Source of the DNA: Psettodes erumei
Lineage: Eukaryota > Chordata > Actinopteri > Pleuronectiformes > Psettodidae
Length of the DNA stretch: 64,000 nucleotides
Assembly (NCBI GenBank): GCA_016785225.1
Contig: JAFBJZ010000635.1
Location: 1,302,001-1,366,000 of the forward strand
Direction of reading: 5' to 3'
The notes under the pieces are model-generated. The model saw nothing but the letters and a program-made list of their open reading frames with translations, searched no databases and was not told where the DNA came from. Positions 37,601-49,710 of the stretch are shown in pieces (the stretch's first letter is position 1; every line of letters starts with the position of its first letter). The translations under genes were made by a program, and so were the position numbers.

Positions 37601-40600
37601 GTGACATACAAAACAGAAATGACAATCAGAATCCTTGTGGTATTATATTATTCTTTGTTGTGACTGGAGAGGCTCTTTTATGATTAGCTCGTTTATTTTG
37701 TGCACCTCTTGTTCAAGTGGATGACATTGAAAAAGTTTGTCTCCAGATTAAGGATATTTCAAGACTTGCTCCATTTCAGCTTCTCAGTTGGACCATGACA
37801 CAGCATTTCTTATTTTTTTCTAAACAGGTAACACAAAATTGTTCCACATCAAACAAACCAGATATTGTTTTTCGCTGTAAAAGCTTGCCCTGTATTCAGT
37901 GTACATGGTTGACAACAGTGATCAGAGAGGACGCTGACTGTTGTCATGGTATTATTTGGTGCGAAGAAAGAAAGAAGTAGAAAGAAGCACCTGCTGGTTT
38001 TGGATTTTATTACAGCTCAATTCTCCTCCTAATACTTGACAGACAGTAAATGACCTGGTGCATCTAGTCATACCCGGTTGTGTTATCTGTCAGGAGATGA
38101 TGGTCTGCCATTGGCTCCACTGAGAGCCTGTCTGTCATATGTACATTCAGAGGAGGCAGTGTAACATTCCTGATCAGTTGCTGTAAATCCAACCAGATTC
38201 TTAAATGGCTGGGTGTGTATCTATGAATGTGTTTGGGATGGGGAGTTAACAACCTGAAATAAAGACATGCTTCGTTCTTTAGACAAAAAGATTTCACTCT
38301 CACATCTCTACTAACTGAAACAAGCAAAGCAAATACAGAGAGCACACTGAAAAAGTAAGTAGATCACAATCACACATTGAGATTTGCGTTCTTGTTTCAT
38401 GTAACACGTCTACACCTTTGGACATTTGTAAGAGTAATATCCGATTCCCCCTCCTTCCTGGCGATTCCCACTCTTAGATAGGGGAGAAAGGAAAAAAGTG
38501 ATCTGTGAAAGTGAAAAGAACTGTTGCAGGGTTGTATTTGTGACTGACACTACTGTTTTCATTTAGTTCTTTAGAGATGACTTTATTGATCTCCATGAGG
38601 AAATCAACATTCCACAACAATTGACAAATGTATTATGTTTTGCTGAAACAGGGAATGGATGACGTTCAGGTGCGTGGGGCAGCCACAGATATCTTTTCTT
38701 ATCTGGTGGAGTACAACCCCTCCATGGTACGAGAGTTTGTCATGCAGGAGTCTCAGCAGAACGATGATGTAAGTATATGAACAAAGTCAGACGGGCACCT
38801 TCTGTAGCAGTTTGTGAAGGTTTGCTGTTAGTCAGTGATAAATTACTAGAAACATATTCATTATTTAGCATAAGTTCCATCCATCCAGTATTTCAATACT
38901 GAAACATGCCACAGGTGGATATAGACAAGTGTTATGTCACTCATGATCATTTGTTACCCTCCCTAGGACATCCTGCTGATCAACCTGATCATAGAACACA
39001 TGATCTGTGATACAGACCCAGAACTTGGGGGGGCAGTGCAGCTGATGGGACTGTTACGGACTCTGGTGGACCCGGAAAACATGCTGGCTACTGCAAATGT
39101 GAGATGGCACGCTACTCATATGCATCAGTTTACAATGACGGTGACTTGACAGCAAGTCTGAGCAGAGTACTTGATACAGTTTCTGTAGATCCAGCCTGTC
39201 CAGAATGAGTTTGGAAGGCTGGATTATTTTTTGTTGTGAGGAGTGGAGGCACTGCTTGTTCATCCTGTTCAGTCAGATGGTGTCGGGCAAAAACCACTGT
39301 AAGGTCCTAGAGATTCATTATAAAAGATGGCGAGGGTGAAGACGAGGAAGCAGCGAGCTCCTCAAGGGCAGGCATATTACAGGGAGTAAAGGGAGGTTGT
39401 GTTTGTGTTTGTATGTCCTTCAATCACTCCAACATATGTGAAAGAGAGAGATATGATCCATACGTGTATTTTGGTGGAATTGAGTAGAACTGATTACAGA
39501 TACAGAAGTCATATCAGAAACTTACTCTGTAGTAACAGTAGCACCAGTGTAACAGGTTAGGCAGGAGACGGGGATCATTGTTTTTAAGAGAACTGTGTAG
39601 CATTCATTGCAGTAAGTAACAGTGTGCTGTTCTTTATTTTCTTTTTTTTTCTCCAGAAAACAGAAAAGACAGAGTTCCTGAGCTTCTTCTACAAGCACTG
39701 TATGCACGTCCTCTCAGCTCCACTACTGGCCAACACTACAGAGGAGAAACCTAGCAAAGGTATTGAATATCTGCGATGCATGTGGATACATGTGTGACTT
39801 TTTTTATGTGACTTTTGTCAATATGTGTTTTCTATTGCTTACAACCTTCTTTCTTTCGTTTAGATGACTTTCAAACATCCCAGTTGCTGGCCTTGATTTT
39901 GGAGCTGCTTACGTTTTGTGTCGAGCACCACACCTATCACATCAAGAACTATATCATCAACAAGGACATTCTCAGGAGGGTACTGGTGCTCACCGCCTCT
40001 CAACACGCGTTCCTGGCATTATGTGAGTCGCATATAACCAGCAACTTGAGCTTTAATTCTTGGTAAACTTAGCATCATTAAATTAAAACATAAGTGAAGG
40101 ATTTTGGAGCACATATTGATATGTACGTCTTTATGCCCAGGCGCCCTGCGCTTCATGCGGAGGATCATTGGTCTGAAGGATGAATTCTACAATCGCTACA
40201 TCATGAGGAACTTTCTCTTTGAGCCGGTCATTAAAGCCTTCCTCAACAACGGATCACGCTACAATCTCATGAACTCGGCCATCATTGAGATGTTTGAGTA
40301 TGTCCGTGTGGTGAGTATCGCCCGAATCTAGCTACCTTTTTTTTTTTTTCCCCGACAACCTTTGAGCTTTCATATCATGTTTGATTCAGTTATCAGTTGT
40401 TTACTTGCACTGTCAAATTTTCACTTTACCCACAAAATAAGTTGTTTTTGTAACAATTAACAGCGCTGTTGTGCCACTTTTTAATTTCAGTAGATTGAGA
40501 AAACTTTCAAACATTATAGAAATGGCATGGCAGAAAATTTAGGATGGGAACGTTGTTTATTATTATCAACAAAGAACCATTAGGTAGCTGATCAAACCAC

Positions 40601-42615
40601 ATCCCTTGAAGTGATGACTCGTGGAACATACAGCAGGTCGTTGATTCTTTTTAATTTTTTTGGTGTGATCTCTCCTCTCTGTTCTCTCATTTTCTCTCTG
40701 CCTCATTCCTCTGATGCCCTCAACTCTACACCACTCTCTGCTGGGCCACTGCACTCCTTTCTCTCTCACTCCCATTGCTCCCAGGAGGATGTGAAGTCTC
40801 TCACAGCTCATATAGTGGAGAACTACTGGAAGGCTCTGGAAGATGTGGACTATGTCCAGACATTCAAGGGCCTCAAACTGCGGTATGAACAGCAGCGAGA
40901 GAGGCAAGACAACCCCAAACTAGATAGGTGAGAAAGCTGAGGCTGCAGTCCTGTGACTGCTGCTTCTACTGCTGCATTTTCACTGTCACTGGTTGAATGA
41001 GTGAGGCAGTCATTTGTTTGAGTGTGTGTCTCCCACTAAATGAAAATAAAGTAAAAAGTAGCATCCCTGTTAGAGAAGTTGTTGAGATAACCAGGCAGTG
41101 TGTATTTTTTGTAGCATCCTTTAAAATTTGGCCTGTGTTGTGCTGCAGGTTTCTCAGCTAAACACAATGAGCACTGTGTCCAGTCACTGCTTAGATTGTG
41201 CAGTCAACAAGTTACTTATCTACAACACTGGCTGAAGTGTACAATCAAATCAGAAAGTGAGGCTGGGCAGAGCGCGACACACAAGACCGTTATCACGTTG
41301 ACGCAATATACACCCAGCATATCCGGCCAGCACACACAGGCTTTTAAACCTTACCTTGCTCCTTATCTCCATTGTCTTATTAATCTCTAAATTCCTCTTC
41401 ATTGTGTAACAACTTTTCATACACACACAGTTGAAAGGGTTTTGTGCCTTTTGTGATTTTAACCAACAAGCTGCGTGTTATGCTCTGCAGCATGCGCTCC
41501 ATCCTGAGAAACCATCGCTTCCGTCGCGACGCACGGACGCTGGAGGATGAGGAGGAGATGTGGTTCAACACAGATGAGGATGACCTTGAAGACGGTGAGG
41601 CAGTTGTTCCTCCCTCTGACAAGATGAAGAGTGAGGAAGACCTCATGGAACCTATAAGCAAATTCATGGAAAGAAAGAAATGTATGTTCTGGAAAGCAGT
41701 GGGAGTTGTTTCAACCCTGAAATGTTAAATAACTTCAGGTGTTAGAATGACCTTTTTTTGTCCACCTCTCTCTCTCTACCCCACAGTGAAAGACACAGAT
41801 GACAAAGATGTACTGGGGAAGTCCAGCTTGTCAGGCAGACAGAACCCCAGCTTCAAACTCTCCTTTTCTGGCTCTACTAAAACCAGTCTGTCGAGCCCTC
41901 CATCATCTGCCACATTGAACCCGGGTTCTCCGGGATCGCCAGGGTCTCCGGGCTCAGGGGCACGGAGCTCACCCTCCACCACCACTGTAACCACAAAGGT
42001 ATGTGTTGATTGTAAACGTGCAGGTCCGTGAAGAATCTTTTGCAGAGTTTTGTTGCTGTTTATTAACAGAAAATACAAAAAAAAATATTTGTTCAGTGTC
42101 TGTTCTGCTTCCAACTCTGCAAATGGGAAGGATGAATTTGGTGAAAATTGAGCTTTAACTATGAACCTCACACACAGGCTGTCAATTTTCACACGACTCC
42201 CACGATCCTTTGTGTGTGGAAGAGAGAATGGTCATCACCATTCATGCACTGATTTTGTACTTAGAGGGAGAGACAGTAAGAATGGCACATGGTTTACTGG
42301 TCAAGTGCATTTAGCAACATCTGTGCAAACCAAGGAGGAAAATTAGGATATGAGAATGATGCGCAACAAGCACCCACAGAGGAGGAGAAGAACCTCATTG
42401 TTAATAAGTCACAAGATGAGGTAAAATACAAGGACAGTTTGGGACATTTGGTCGAGAATGAATGTGTAATGAATTAATCTTGTCTTCTTCAGGGTGGTTT
42501 AGTTGGACTGGTCGACTATCCTGATGATGATGATGAGGATGAAGAAGAGGAGGAGGATGGGGAGAGTAAAGGGGACCCTCTGCCGCCTTCGAAGAAGTCC
42601 AAACTGAGCTCCTAA
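34689..42615 (+). CDS. ppp4r3a: protein phosphatase 4 regulatory subunit 3A, PPP4R3A/SMEK1 (819 aa, 15 exons)
   Basis: Targeting subunit of the PP4 complex (catalytic PPP4C with PPP4R2), acting in DNA-damage signalling, centrosome and kinetochore control. Exons: 34689-34830, 35085-35140, 35239-35337, 35464-36081, 37124-37201, 37298-37414, 38652-38768, 38967-39098, 39657-39759, 39864-40022, 40141-40310, 40785-40927, 41491-41681, 41787-41998, 42493-42615. Phases match throughout; 2,460 nt. Residues 1 to about 100 ([20 protein letters not shown]) form the EVH1/PH-like substrate-motif pocket. The SMK-1 domain and helical repeats follow (about 165-600; [20 protein letters not shown] type sequence is near-identical to mammals). 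The tail has a Gly-Ser-Pro repeat (754-767), an acidic run (790-803, [14 protein letters not shown]) and a basic Lys-rich end (SKKSK) that may be a nuclear signal. The tail resembles mammalian PPP4R3A rather than PPP4R3B. Length is close to the human 833. No disruption is seen. Confidence 0.97.
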
Positions 42616-43575
42616 AGAAGTGTCGCTGTCTCAGCTTGTGCTTTGCTCAGACAGTTTCAGCGCATTGACTTCACAGGAATGATCAAACTTGTAAACAAAT
42701 TGAATGAATGAAAGCCAACCCTCTCTGTCGGCGGGTGGCCCAAAGAGGAGCAGACTGTGAACGGATTCAAAGCCTCCTCAGACTCGCCCGAACTCATTCA
42801 TACAAGTGCCAATCGGGAGACCAGGAAGGAGAAGTGGAACAGACGAGTGAAAGTTGGGGGGAAAAGATCGCACCCAAAAAAAGATCTTCAGCGGACTCGG
42901 ATAGTATGAAACAGGTTGTAGCTTGGTCATTTAGCAGCTGGAGGAAAAGACCACATACAGAAACACACATATGTACAAGCAGACTGAAATCCCAGAGAGC
43001 TTGCGGGCTTGGACCATAACCCACTGACCCCCTCCCCCCCCCGCCCCCCCCACTCAGGGAAGGACATCACAGCGGCCCAGATGGGTCGGCCAATTCAGAC
43101 CCAGAACCACAACTCGCACCCCCCCATCCCCTCCTCAGAATCCTTTCTACTTCTTTTCTCCTCTGCTCCCTCTCTTTGTCTGTTGCTTTTTGTCCTCTTT
43201 TTTTTTAAGTTAGTATATAGGACCAGACGGGAGGCAGCATGTGGCAAAGAGCTGTCCTTGTTGTCGTTTGATGATGTCATCAGTGTCGTCGTTCCTCAGC
43301 GGACGTTCTTTCTCTCATGAGAAAAAAAGCCAGCAGTTTCTTCATTGTTTTCATTTGTTTTCTCTATTTGTCTCAACTCTTTCTCCTGTTTTTTGTAAAT
43401 GACAACAAAAAAGACCTGCCTTTAAATGTTCAGGACGTTTTCAGTCACACTTGAACAGGTTTTTAAAGACCTCAGTAGGTGAGCTAGTTTTACCCTTTTT
43501 GCCCTTTGAAACTGCAGATTTTTTGGAGAATTTGTAATCCCGTCTTGATTAAAGATTGAGTGGAATTCTAGATGT
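42616..43575 (+). other. ppp4r3a: ppp4r3a 3' UTR
   Basis: No coding potential is apparent. An ATTAAA at 43,548-43,553 follows the stop by about 0.93 kb, with GT-rich bases (ATGTGATGAATTTTGTC) just after it. This is the best candidate cleavage site. A weaker ATTAAA lies near 43,652. The UTR has C-rich runs near 43,030-43,050 and T-rich runs near 43,195. Confidence 0.55.
43548..43553 (+). terminator. ppp4r3a: candidate poly(A) signal ATTAAA of ppp4r3a
   Basis: Common poly(A) variant with a GT-rich downstream element. Chosen over the ATTAAA near 43,652 because of the better downstream context; not certain. Confidence 0.45.
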
Positions 43576-44141
43576 GATGAATTTTGTCATATCTTCTCTT
43601 ATTTTTCCTTTTACATGAGTGTACACTTAGTTGTTCAGAATATTTGGGACCATTAAAATGATCTTTGCTGTAAGAAGTCCTACTACCCTTTGTCCTAATA
43701 ACTCAAGTGTTTCCTTGCTGCATCTTACTTTGACTGATCAGTTGGGGTTTTCACAAAAAGGTGACGATATATCAGTAGTGCAGACAATGCCACCAGATTC
43801 AACATGGTTTCACAAACTTTAAGGACACAGAATGTCATATTATGAAAACCAAACAGCTCGTAATTCCATCGCTGAACAGTAATTTGAGTCTTTTATAAAG
43901 AAACTACTGCCCTTCTGCAGGTCTGAACAATGTCAGGTATCCTCTAGGACCAAGTACTTTTGTGAAACCGTGCAGGATGCAGGATTGTTTCTTTCTCTAG
44001 GATAAGCATATCTTACTTGTGTTTTTGAGGTTTATTTCATTCTTACTAATCTCAAGGGTCAAAAGAAAGCCTTTGTATTTCAGATAGCTGATTTAGCATT
44101 TCATCTTGTTGGTGGCCCTCAGTTGCAGGTGTCCTTAAGGA

Positions 44142-44155
44142 CCACTAGGTGGCAC
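44142..44155 (+). promoter_or_regulatory. CTCF binding-site core
   Basis: CCACTAGGTGGCAC fits the vertebrate CTCF core consensus CCASYAGRKGGCAC at all 14 positions, in plus orientation. It lies about 0.6 kb past the ppp4r3a poly(A) signal, between the gene cluster and the gene-free right half, as expected for an insulator. Binding itself is inference. Confidence 0.6.
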
Positions 44156-45626
44156 CCTTATCCCATTAGATGATTATTTAGAGAAGAACACTCATTGCCT
44201 GGCCCTATGGGTCACATCCTGTGTACTGTGTAATTCTTATGGTAAATTGATGGTGTCATCTGAGCACAGCCAACGTTAACACTGAAAATGTGTTGTGAGG
44301 AATTGATGCATCTTTTGTGTTGTGTTTCTCTTCCGCTTGAGAAAAGGCAGTTGGGTGTCTTGAGCAGTGGCTTGTTTGTAGGCTCACTTGGCTAAACATT
44401 TTAAGTGTTAAACAAATAGTTGCCACTTTTGACAACATCTCTAAAGTAAAAGTGAGCTCTGTTGTGGGGTATTTTCTTTTAGATGATTTGTCACTGTTTT
44501 TACTGTATGTATGTATATATGTGAGATATTTTTACCTTGTGACATTAGTTACTCAGTCTGAGAAAAGGTAGAGTTGACATACTTGTATACCATCCCATAC
44601 TCCAGTGTTATAAGTGTGGACCACAGCACTCTGGTAGATCTAAAAGTCTTTTTTTTTTACAATGAGGGAGAATGGTTTATGAAATATGTCAGCACCTCCC
44701 AGCTTATGTGGTCACCTCAGTGGGAGTTTGAGTACAGCTCAAAAACAAACAGCATCAAGGCCACCAAGGAGTCACTGTGTTGTCCCTCCAAGTGCATTGT
44801 GGCCTCCAAACATTGCTTATTAATTAAAACCCAACAGAAGAGGATCGCTCGGTGCCCAGCGTGCAACGAGAGCCGTCGCACAACGCCTATTAAGGCTCCC
44901 ATTCACATGAAAGCCATCTCCAGACAACAGCAGCTTTTCAAGAGCAGCCCTCCCTGCCAGCCTCCGTTTGCTCCTCAGCAGGAGTGTGGCAGAGTGTGTG
45001 CATGTGTGTGTGTGATCTCCCTCTCTTGCCACAGGAGAGGCCAGCCTGTTTGCCGGTGCCAGCCACTGCTGCACCAGAATGCCGGCTCCACTCCCAGTGC
45101 CAAGGCGCTCACCCGGCTCGGCCCGCCTGTATGTCTGCCAGGCTGAAGAGTCTCCATCAGGGGACACTGCTGTCCAGCTTCCTGCGGGGCCGATGAAAAG
45201 CCTCTTTGACAGCTCTCTTGATCGGCCTGGCTCCGTAAGCTTCCAGTGTGCTGGATATCAACTTTCGCTGGATTGATCATATGCACCACACATATCATTA
45301 CACTGTGCTGGGCCAAAGTTGTATGCATATTTTCATGAGAAACATCCATAATTGCACATTGCAAGCAAGAGTGAAACTAGGAATTATCCTGCCGCCATCC
45401 TCCTCCCAACACCCCGAGTTAAGCGAAGCACATCTCCAAATACCTTACCAATACAGCCTTTCACAGACTCTACTCTGACAGCACTGAGTGGTTTTGATCA
45501 GTCGTAACTCGTATAAAGTCTGTCTAGTGGGGACAGTCTATTTTTAGGCTTCATAAGAAATGGTTCGGTACTTTTTGAGTACAAAATCAAGTGCATCATC
45601 AATTGTACTTTATTGTATCCAATGTT

Positions 45627-45646
45627 CTATCTATCTATCTATCTAT
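45627..45646. repeat. (TCTA)n tetranucleotide repeat
   Basis: About five TCTA units. Confidence 0.9.
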
Positions 45647-45942
45647 TGATTGTTTTTTTGGCATTAGACTGGAGCCTTTGTTTCTTGAACTTGATTATTA
45701 TATTTAAACCATGTTGACTTTCTTTCACTTTGAAGAAAAAAAAAACAACCTTTGGATACTTGCATGTTGTAACTTCCTTTTGACCTACTCCACACAAACA
45801 TCTAAGAGTCTATACTACAGTCTTTTCATGTTGGTTTTCAAAAAGAAAAAAAATCTTCTCTCTTTTTTGGTGTGACACATGGCATGGTGGGACAGTCTAT
45901 AGGGGGCAGTAGATACATTTATGGACACAGACCTGCAGAAGA

Positions 45943-46460
45943 TTAGCGTAAAACCTCATTATCAGTGGCTTTTTTTGACCTGGCGGAAGTCATTTGTAAA
46001 TTAAGCATGCTGATGCGCACAAACTTTTCCTGCATGTTGGTGTCCATGAAATAATCCATCTGATCGAAGCGGGAGACAAGAAAGACAGGGAAATATTAGG
46101 CTGTTTTAATCCCATGTAATCCTGGTAACCAAACCAGGATATGAAAAAGGAAATGTGGCACACATGCGGTTTTCGGAAAACCAAGACGGGGTTGTCCAAA
46201 CACCCGCACAAAGTCCACCTTCATGGCCCTCCACCTCCACCCTGCCGGGCCGGGCGTCGCTGAGGACAATGACCTGTGTTTCCAGGGCACAAAGTGCTCT
46301 CTGTGTCCGCCGGAGCTCCCCCGGCTTTAATGGAGGCGGTTGGCCGTGTTGGACGTGGCAGCACGTCCGCCGCTGCGGTTGATTAATCACCGCGATAAAA
46401 CGCTGGAGCTCGGCGTCCGCCGAGGTGTAGAGACCCTGGGCAGCCACGTCGTCCCGGGGT
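45943..46460 (-). other. GC-rich patch with unassigned minus-strand open frames
   Basis: Around 46,190-46,480 GC and CpG content rises sharply. One minus-strand frame stays open for about 118 codons (contains GLYTSADAELQRFIAVINQP and ALETQVIVLSDARPGRVEVE) but has no ATG start. Downstream on the same strand an acceptor-like TTCGATCAG precedes a 38-codon frame (46,059-45,943, starts MDYFMDTNMQEKFVRISMLN) ending in TAA. A small gene tail-to-tail with ppp4r3a is possible. I recognise neither peptide and the phase linking them is not established. Confidence 0.2.
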
Positions 46461-46688
46461 CAGCGTCCGTCGGTAGCAAAGGAAAGAAGTGGAGAAAAGT
46501 CGCCGCGCGTCACATCTGGTTTACATTAAAGTAAGAGGTGCGATACAGTCACGAACTGAAGACCATCACTACTTTTCACGAGCTCTCCTTTTATGTGGCT
46601 CACTGGATTGATGGCTGACACATAAATTAAGTCAAGAGGTTAACCCGTAGACTCCTAACTCACATCCCAATATTCAATACATCCTAAA

Positions 46689-46690
<2 letters not shown>

Positions 46691-46723
<33 letters not shown>
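46691..46723. repeat. (GT)n microsatellite
   Basis: About 16 uninterrupted TG units. Confidence 0.95.
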
Positions 46724-46725
<2 letters not shown>

Positions 46726-47955
46726 GGCCGTGTTTTCTACATGAAAGAGAGATGGGGCCCCAACCACAAGTGGGTTATGGATGCTAACTAACAAGCCTAC
46801 CTCGTATGACCAGGGCCTCTTTGAACACAACAACTGTTTGATTTGTTTTGAATTGAGTATCAAAATGCATCTTCCCTTCTGCAAAATCAAATGCATTGCA
46901 AACAGCAGCCTAGTGTAGCAGCTCCCAGCCTTGTTTGGCCCATGACCCATCCAATCAACATAAAGAGTCTTATTTTGAAATTAGTTGATTAAAACATATT
47001 TATCTGTACAAACACCCTTGGTTGTTTTTTCCAAGCAGAAATTGCCTCTCAAATGTCAAAGTTGCCTGCTTTAGTTTCATGAATTTAAAATGAATATGTT
47101 TGATTTATGAATAGTTTTTTTTAGACAAAGTTAGACAACTGTAGATAATTTTCTGGGCTCTAAAATTGTGATTTCACATCTCTCAGACAGAACAATTAAT
47201 TAGTGAAGCAACAACTTATTGAATAATGAAGATAAGTCAGATGCAGCCCAACTTGACCCCCCTCATCATAGGTTATGGCCAAAGTTTAACCTTAAGTTGT
47301 GCACATGAGTGATTTCCCCCTCTTATATTGTTTTATTTGATGGATTTTCTGAGGCACAAAGTGTCCAATATTTCACAAAATTAGACAAAAAACAAAAATA
47401 CATAAATCTAATTTGGTTTAACATAAATGTGTTTTTATCTGCATTATGCCAGTAATTGTCTTGTGGCCCCTGAGATTTATCTTGTGAAAGTTTGGGGTTT
47501 TGTGGTAGGTTGGGTGGGGGGTCTTCATCCCCAGACTGAGAACTCCTCACACACAGACACACACATGTGTTTTGCTCTGCTCATAACTTGCCTTCAGTGC
47601 AGCTCAGCAGTTCAGTTCAGTTCAGAGCAGATACAACTGTTCGTCAGCACACACCATAAACCAGCAGTAAGCCCATGCTTCCTTTTGTTTCCGGGTAGGA
47701 GGCTGCGGTCCCATCATAACTCGTGTCATTCTCAATCAAAGATAAATCATGAGCTTTCCCATGGACGCATTGGGAAGTGAAAGAATTTGGGGCTGATCTG
47801 CCGTCACTAAATGTTAAGTGGTTGGTATTGTGCAGCAGCATGGGGCACAGGAAACATGGATGTGAACGTAAGAGCTCTTGGGCTGCATTTTAAATGGAAA
47901 TGTCACAGTGATAAAGAGCGCACCTTCCGCACCCAGGGGCGTGTGTATGTGTGCA

Positions 47956-47959
<4 letters not shown>

Positions 47960-47987
<28 letters not shown>
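47960..47987. repeat. (GT)n microsatellite
   Basis: About 13 GT units within a longer GT-rich patch. Confidence 0.95.
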
Positions 47988-47991
<4 letters not shown>

Positions 47992-48568
47992 CATGCAAGA
48001 TGGGTCGGAAGTACGCTCAGGAGGCACGCTGTAAATCCACACCATGAGCTTGCAGATAGCAGGTCACACACTGGCTCACATACGCACACACACAGTTGGA
48101 TCTATTCCGAGACGCAGCACTCTTTCCAGGAGTGTACATTTAATGGTGCTCCAGTAATGTGGAGTCACACATTGGAATCTAGCAGATAAAATCCCTGGCC
48201 GCATAAATTTCTGCGCCTATTAAAAGCACGTAAAACTCACACTGAATAAAATAAAACCAACTTCACCGCCCCTCTGGGCACATTACAGCGGCCCGAGCCT
48301 GGAAGGTGTTGTTGAGAAATGAGGCCGTGCAGCCGAGCGCTGGGAAACACAGTGGCTTCTGTGAACGGGACATGCAGGCAGCGGTAGACATCCAACATGT
48401 AAAAATCACCCAGGGCAAGAAGGTGAATGACCAAACCACGATGCCTGGGCTATTGAATTTACTTCACGTAATGTAGCATGAATGAAGCCCTTAAAGGTAT
48501 CAGTTTCCAGTCAATAAACAGGGGAATCGGACGCATGGTTCAGCATGAGTTGAACATGTGGGACCAGT

Positions 48569-48593
48569 CACACACACACACACACACACACAC
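48569..48593. repeat. (CA)n microsatellite
   Basis: About 12 uninterrupted CA units. Confidence 0.95.
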
Positions 48594-49004
48594 TGACATG
48601 CAGTGCCCTGGTCACCCAGTCAGTATACTACTGTGTACATTAAACTCACAACTGAACTTGACAAATCAAACCTCAGCTTATATGTTAATGTCCTGGCAGG
48701 TTTAGGCTTCGGTTGGTAACATAAAACTAACCAAACACAACTTCTCTCAAATACAGTAGCAGCGTAAATGGTGTTTGACAGTCACAATTTGTGTCTACTT
48801 TTTGTTTCCAGATTGTGAATGCCTGTGTGTATAATAAAATCTGTTCTTTCTTCATCTTCTTCCTCTCTAATTCAGCCAGGCCTGATGGCTCCTGCTGCTG
48901 GAGCTGACTGAAGCTTTTGACGGTGGCTCTGTGTCGTGTGGCGTTGGCGTCAGAGCTGTGCCAGGCGGCGTGTGTGGTCAACAGGCAATGAGAGCAAGGT
49001 AAGG

Positions 49005-49710
49005 CAAGTTTATTTGTTAAGCACATCAGCAAGGCACTTCAAAGCGCATAGAATATAAAAGATGTCAAAACAAGACGTAAAAGCAACATAGGATAATATT
49101 AAAAAGCATAAAATTAAAAGTTACAGTGCAGCATATTATTTGATCTAATGAAAGGCAGAGGTAAACAGAAAAGTCTTCAGTTTTGATTAAAAAGTGCTGA
49201 GACAGCAGACAGGTCTGAGTTCATGACTACTCCCAAGATTTCTGGGTTGGTTTGTGGGTTTTCACTTCACTGATTGAAGCCAAGCAATGACTTCTAATTG
49301 CTCTTCCTTGTCTTTGCTTAATTGAAGAAAATTCTGGTGCATCCAGTCATTGATTTGTTCAATGCATTTACTCTGGACTTGTATGGCACTGTAGTCCGCT
49401 GATGATATGCTTATGTAAATCTGAGTGTCATCGGCATAATTATTGTAATGTATTTTCTTGTTTTCCATAATCGGAGGTAATTGGGGCATGTAGATGTTGA
49501 ACAAAAGGGGCCCCAGAATGGAGCCTTGTTGAACACCACATGTTATTTTTGTCCATTCTGATGTGTAGTTACCTATCGACACAAAGACCTGTCCTTTTAA
49601 GTAGGAAGTAAACCAGGTAAGTACTTTGCAGGAACGTTCCACCCAGTTGTTCTAGTCACATGTTCAACACATGGTCAACTGTGTCTAATGCAGTAGAGCA
49701 AGTACTAGAA
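49005..49710 (-). mobile_element. degenerate non-LTR retrotransposon (LINE) fragment, reverse transcriptase part
   Basis: The minus-strand frame 49,642-49,262 encodes the core of a reverse transcriptase. GVQQGSILGPLLFNIYM matches the G-P-QGS-LGP-LF motif, and YADDTQIYI holds the catalytic YxDD. Higher up (to about 49,710) the same protein can be followed in other frames and across a stop (ALDTVDH, then a broken helix), so it is dead. Towards its 3' end, near 49,010-49,200, the sequence turns AT-rich with a stretch (GGCAAGTTTATTTGTTAAGC) seen in common teleost repeats. The motif style suggests the L2/CR1/Rex-type group, but I cannot fix the family. It is 5'-truncated, as LINE copies often are. 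Confidence 0.8.
49262..49642 (-). pseudogene. LINE reverse transcriptase remnant ORF
   Basis: A 126-codon open stretch inside the LINE relic carrying the YADD active site. It lacks the endonuclease and the first part of the polymerase, and its start (GTG or TTG-type) is artificial. Not a host gene. Confidence 0.75.

Larger units (their letters stand above)
43576..49004. other. ppp4r3a downstream flank
   Basis: Apart from the CTCF core at 44,142 and the GC-rich patch near 46.2 kb, I see a TCTA tetranucleotide run (45,627-45,646) and GT/CA runs (46,691-46,723; 47,960-47,987; 48,569-48,593). A 190-codon open frame from about 44,574 has no family features, low-complexity Cys/Val runs and no ATG-based support. 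Confidence 0.45.

Noticed and set aside
42161..42477. Two open frames between ppp4r3a exons 14 and 15
   Set aside because: They lie in an intron bounded by good GT-AG sites, and the exon 14 to 15 join restores the conserved C-terminus.
44574..45146. 190-codon plus-strand open frame after ppp4r3a
   Set aside because: Contains Cys/Val runs from a GT repeat, no domain pattern, no ATG-supported start, and overlaps equally long frames on the other strand; likely chance.
45889..45908. CTCF-like GGGGGCAG site near 45.9 kb
   Set aside because: Three mismatches in the first half of the core; too weak to call.
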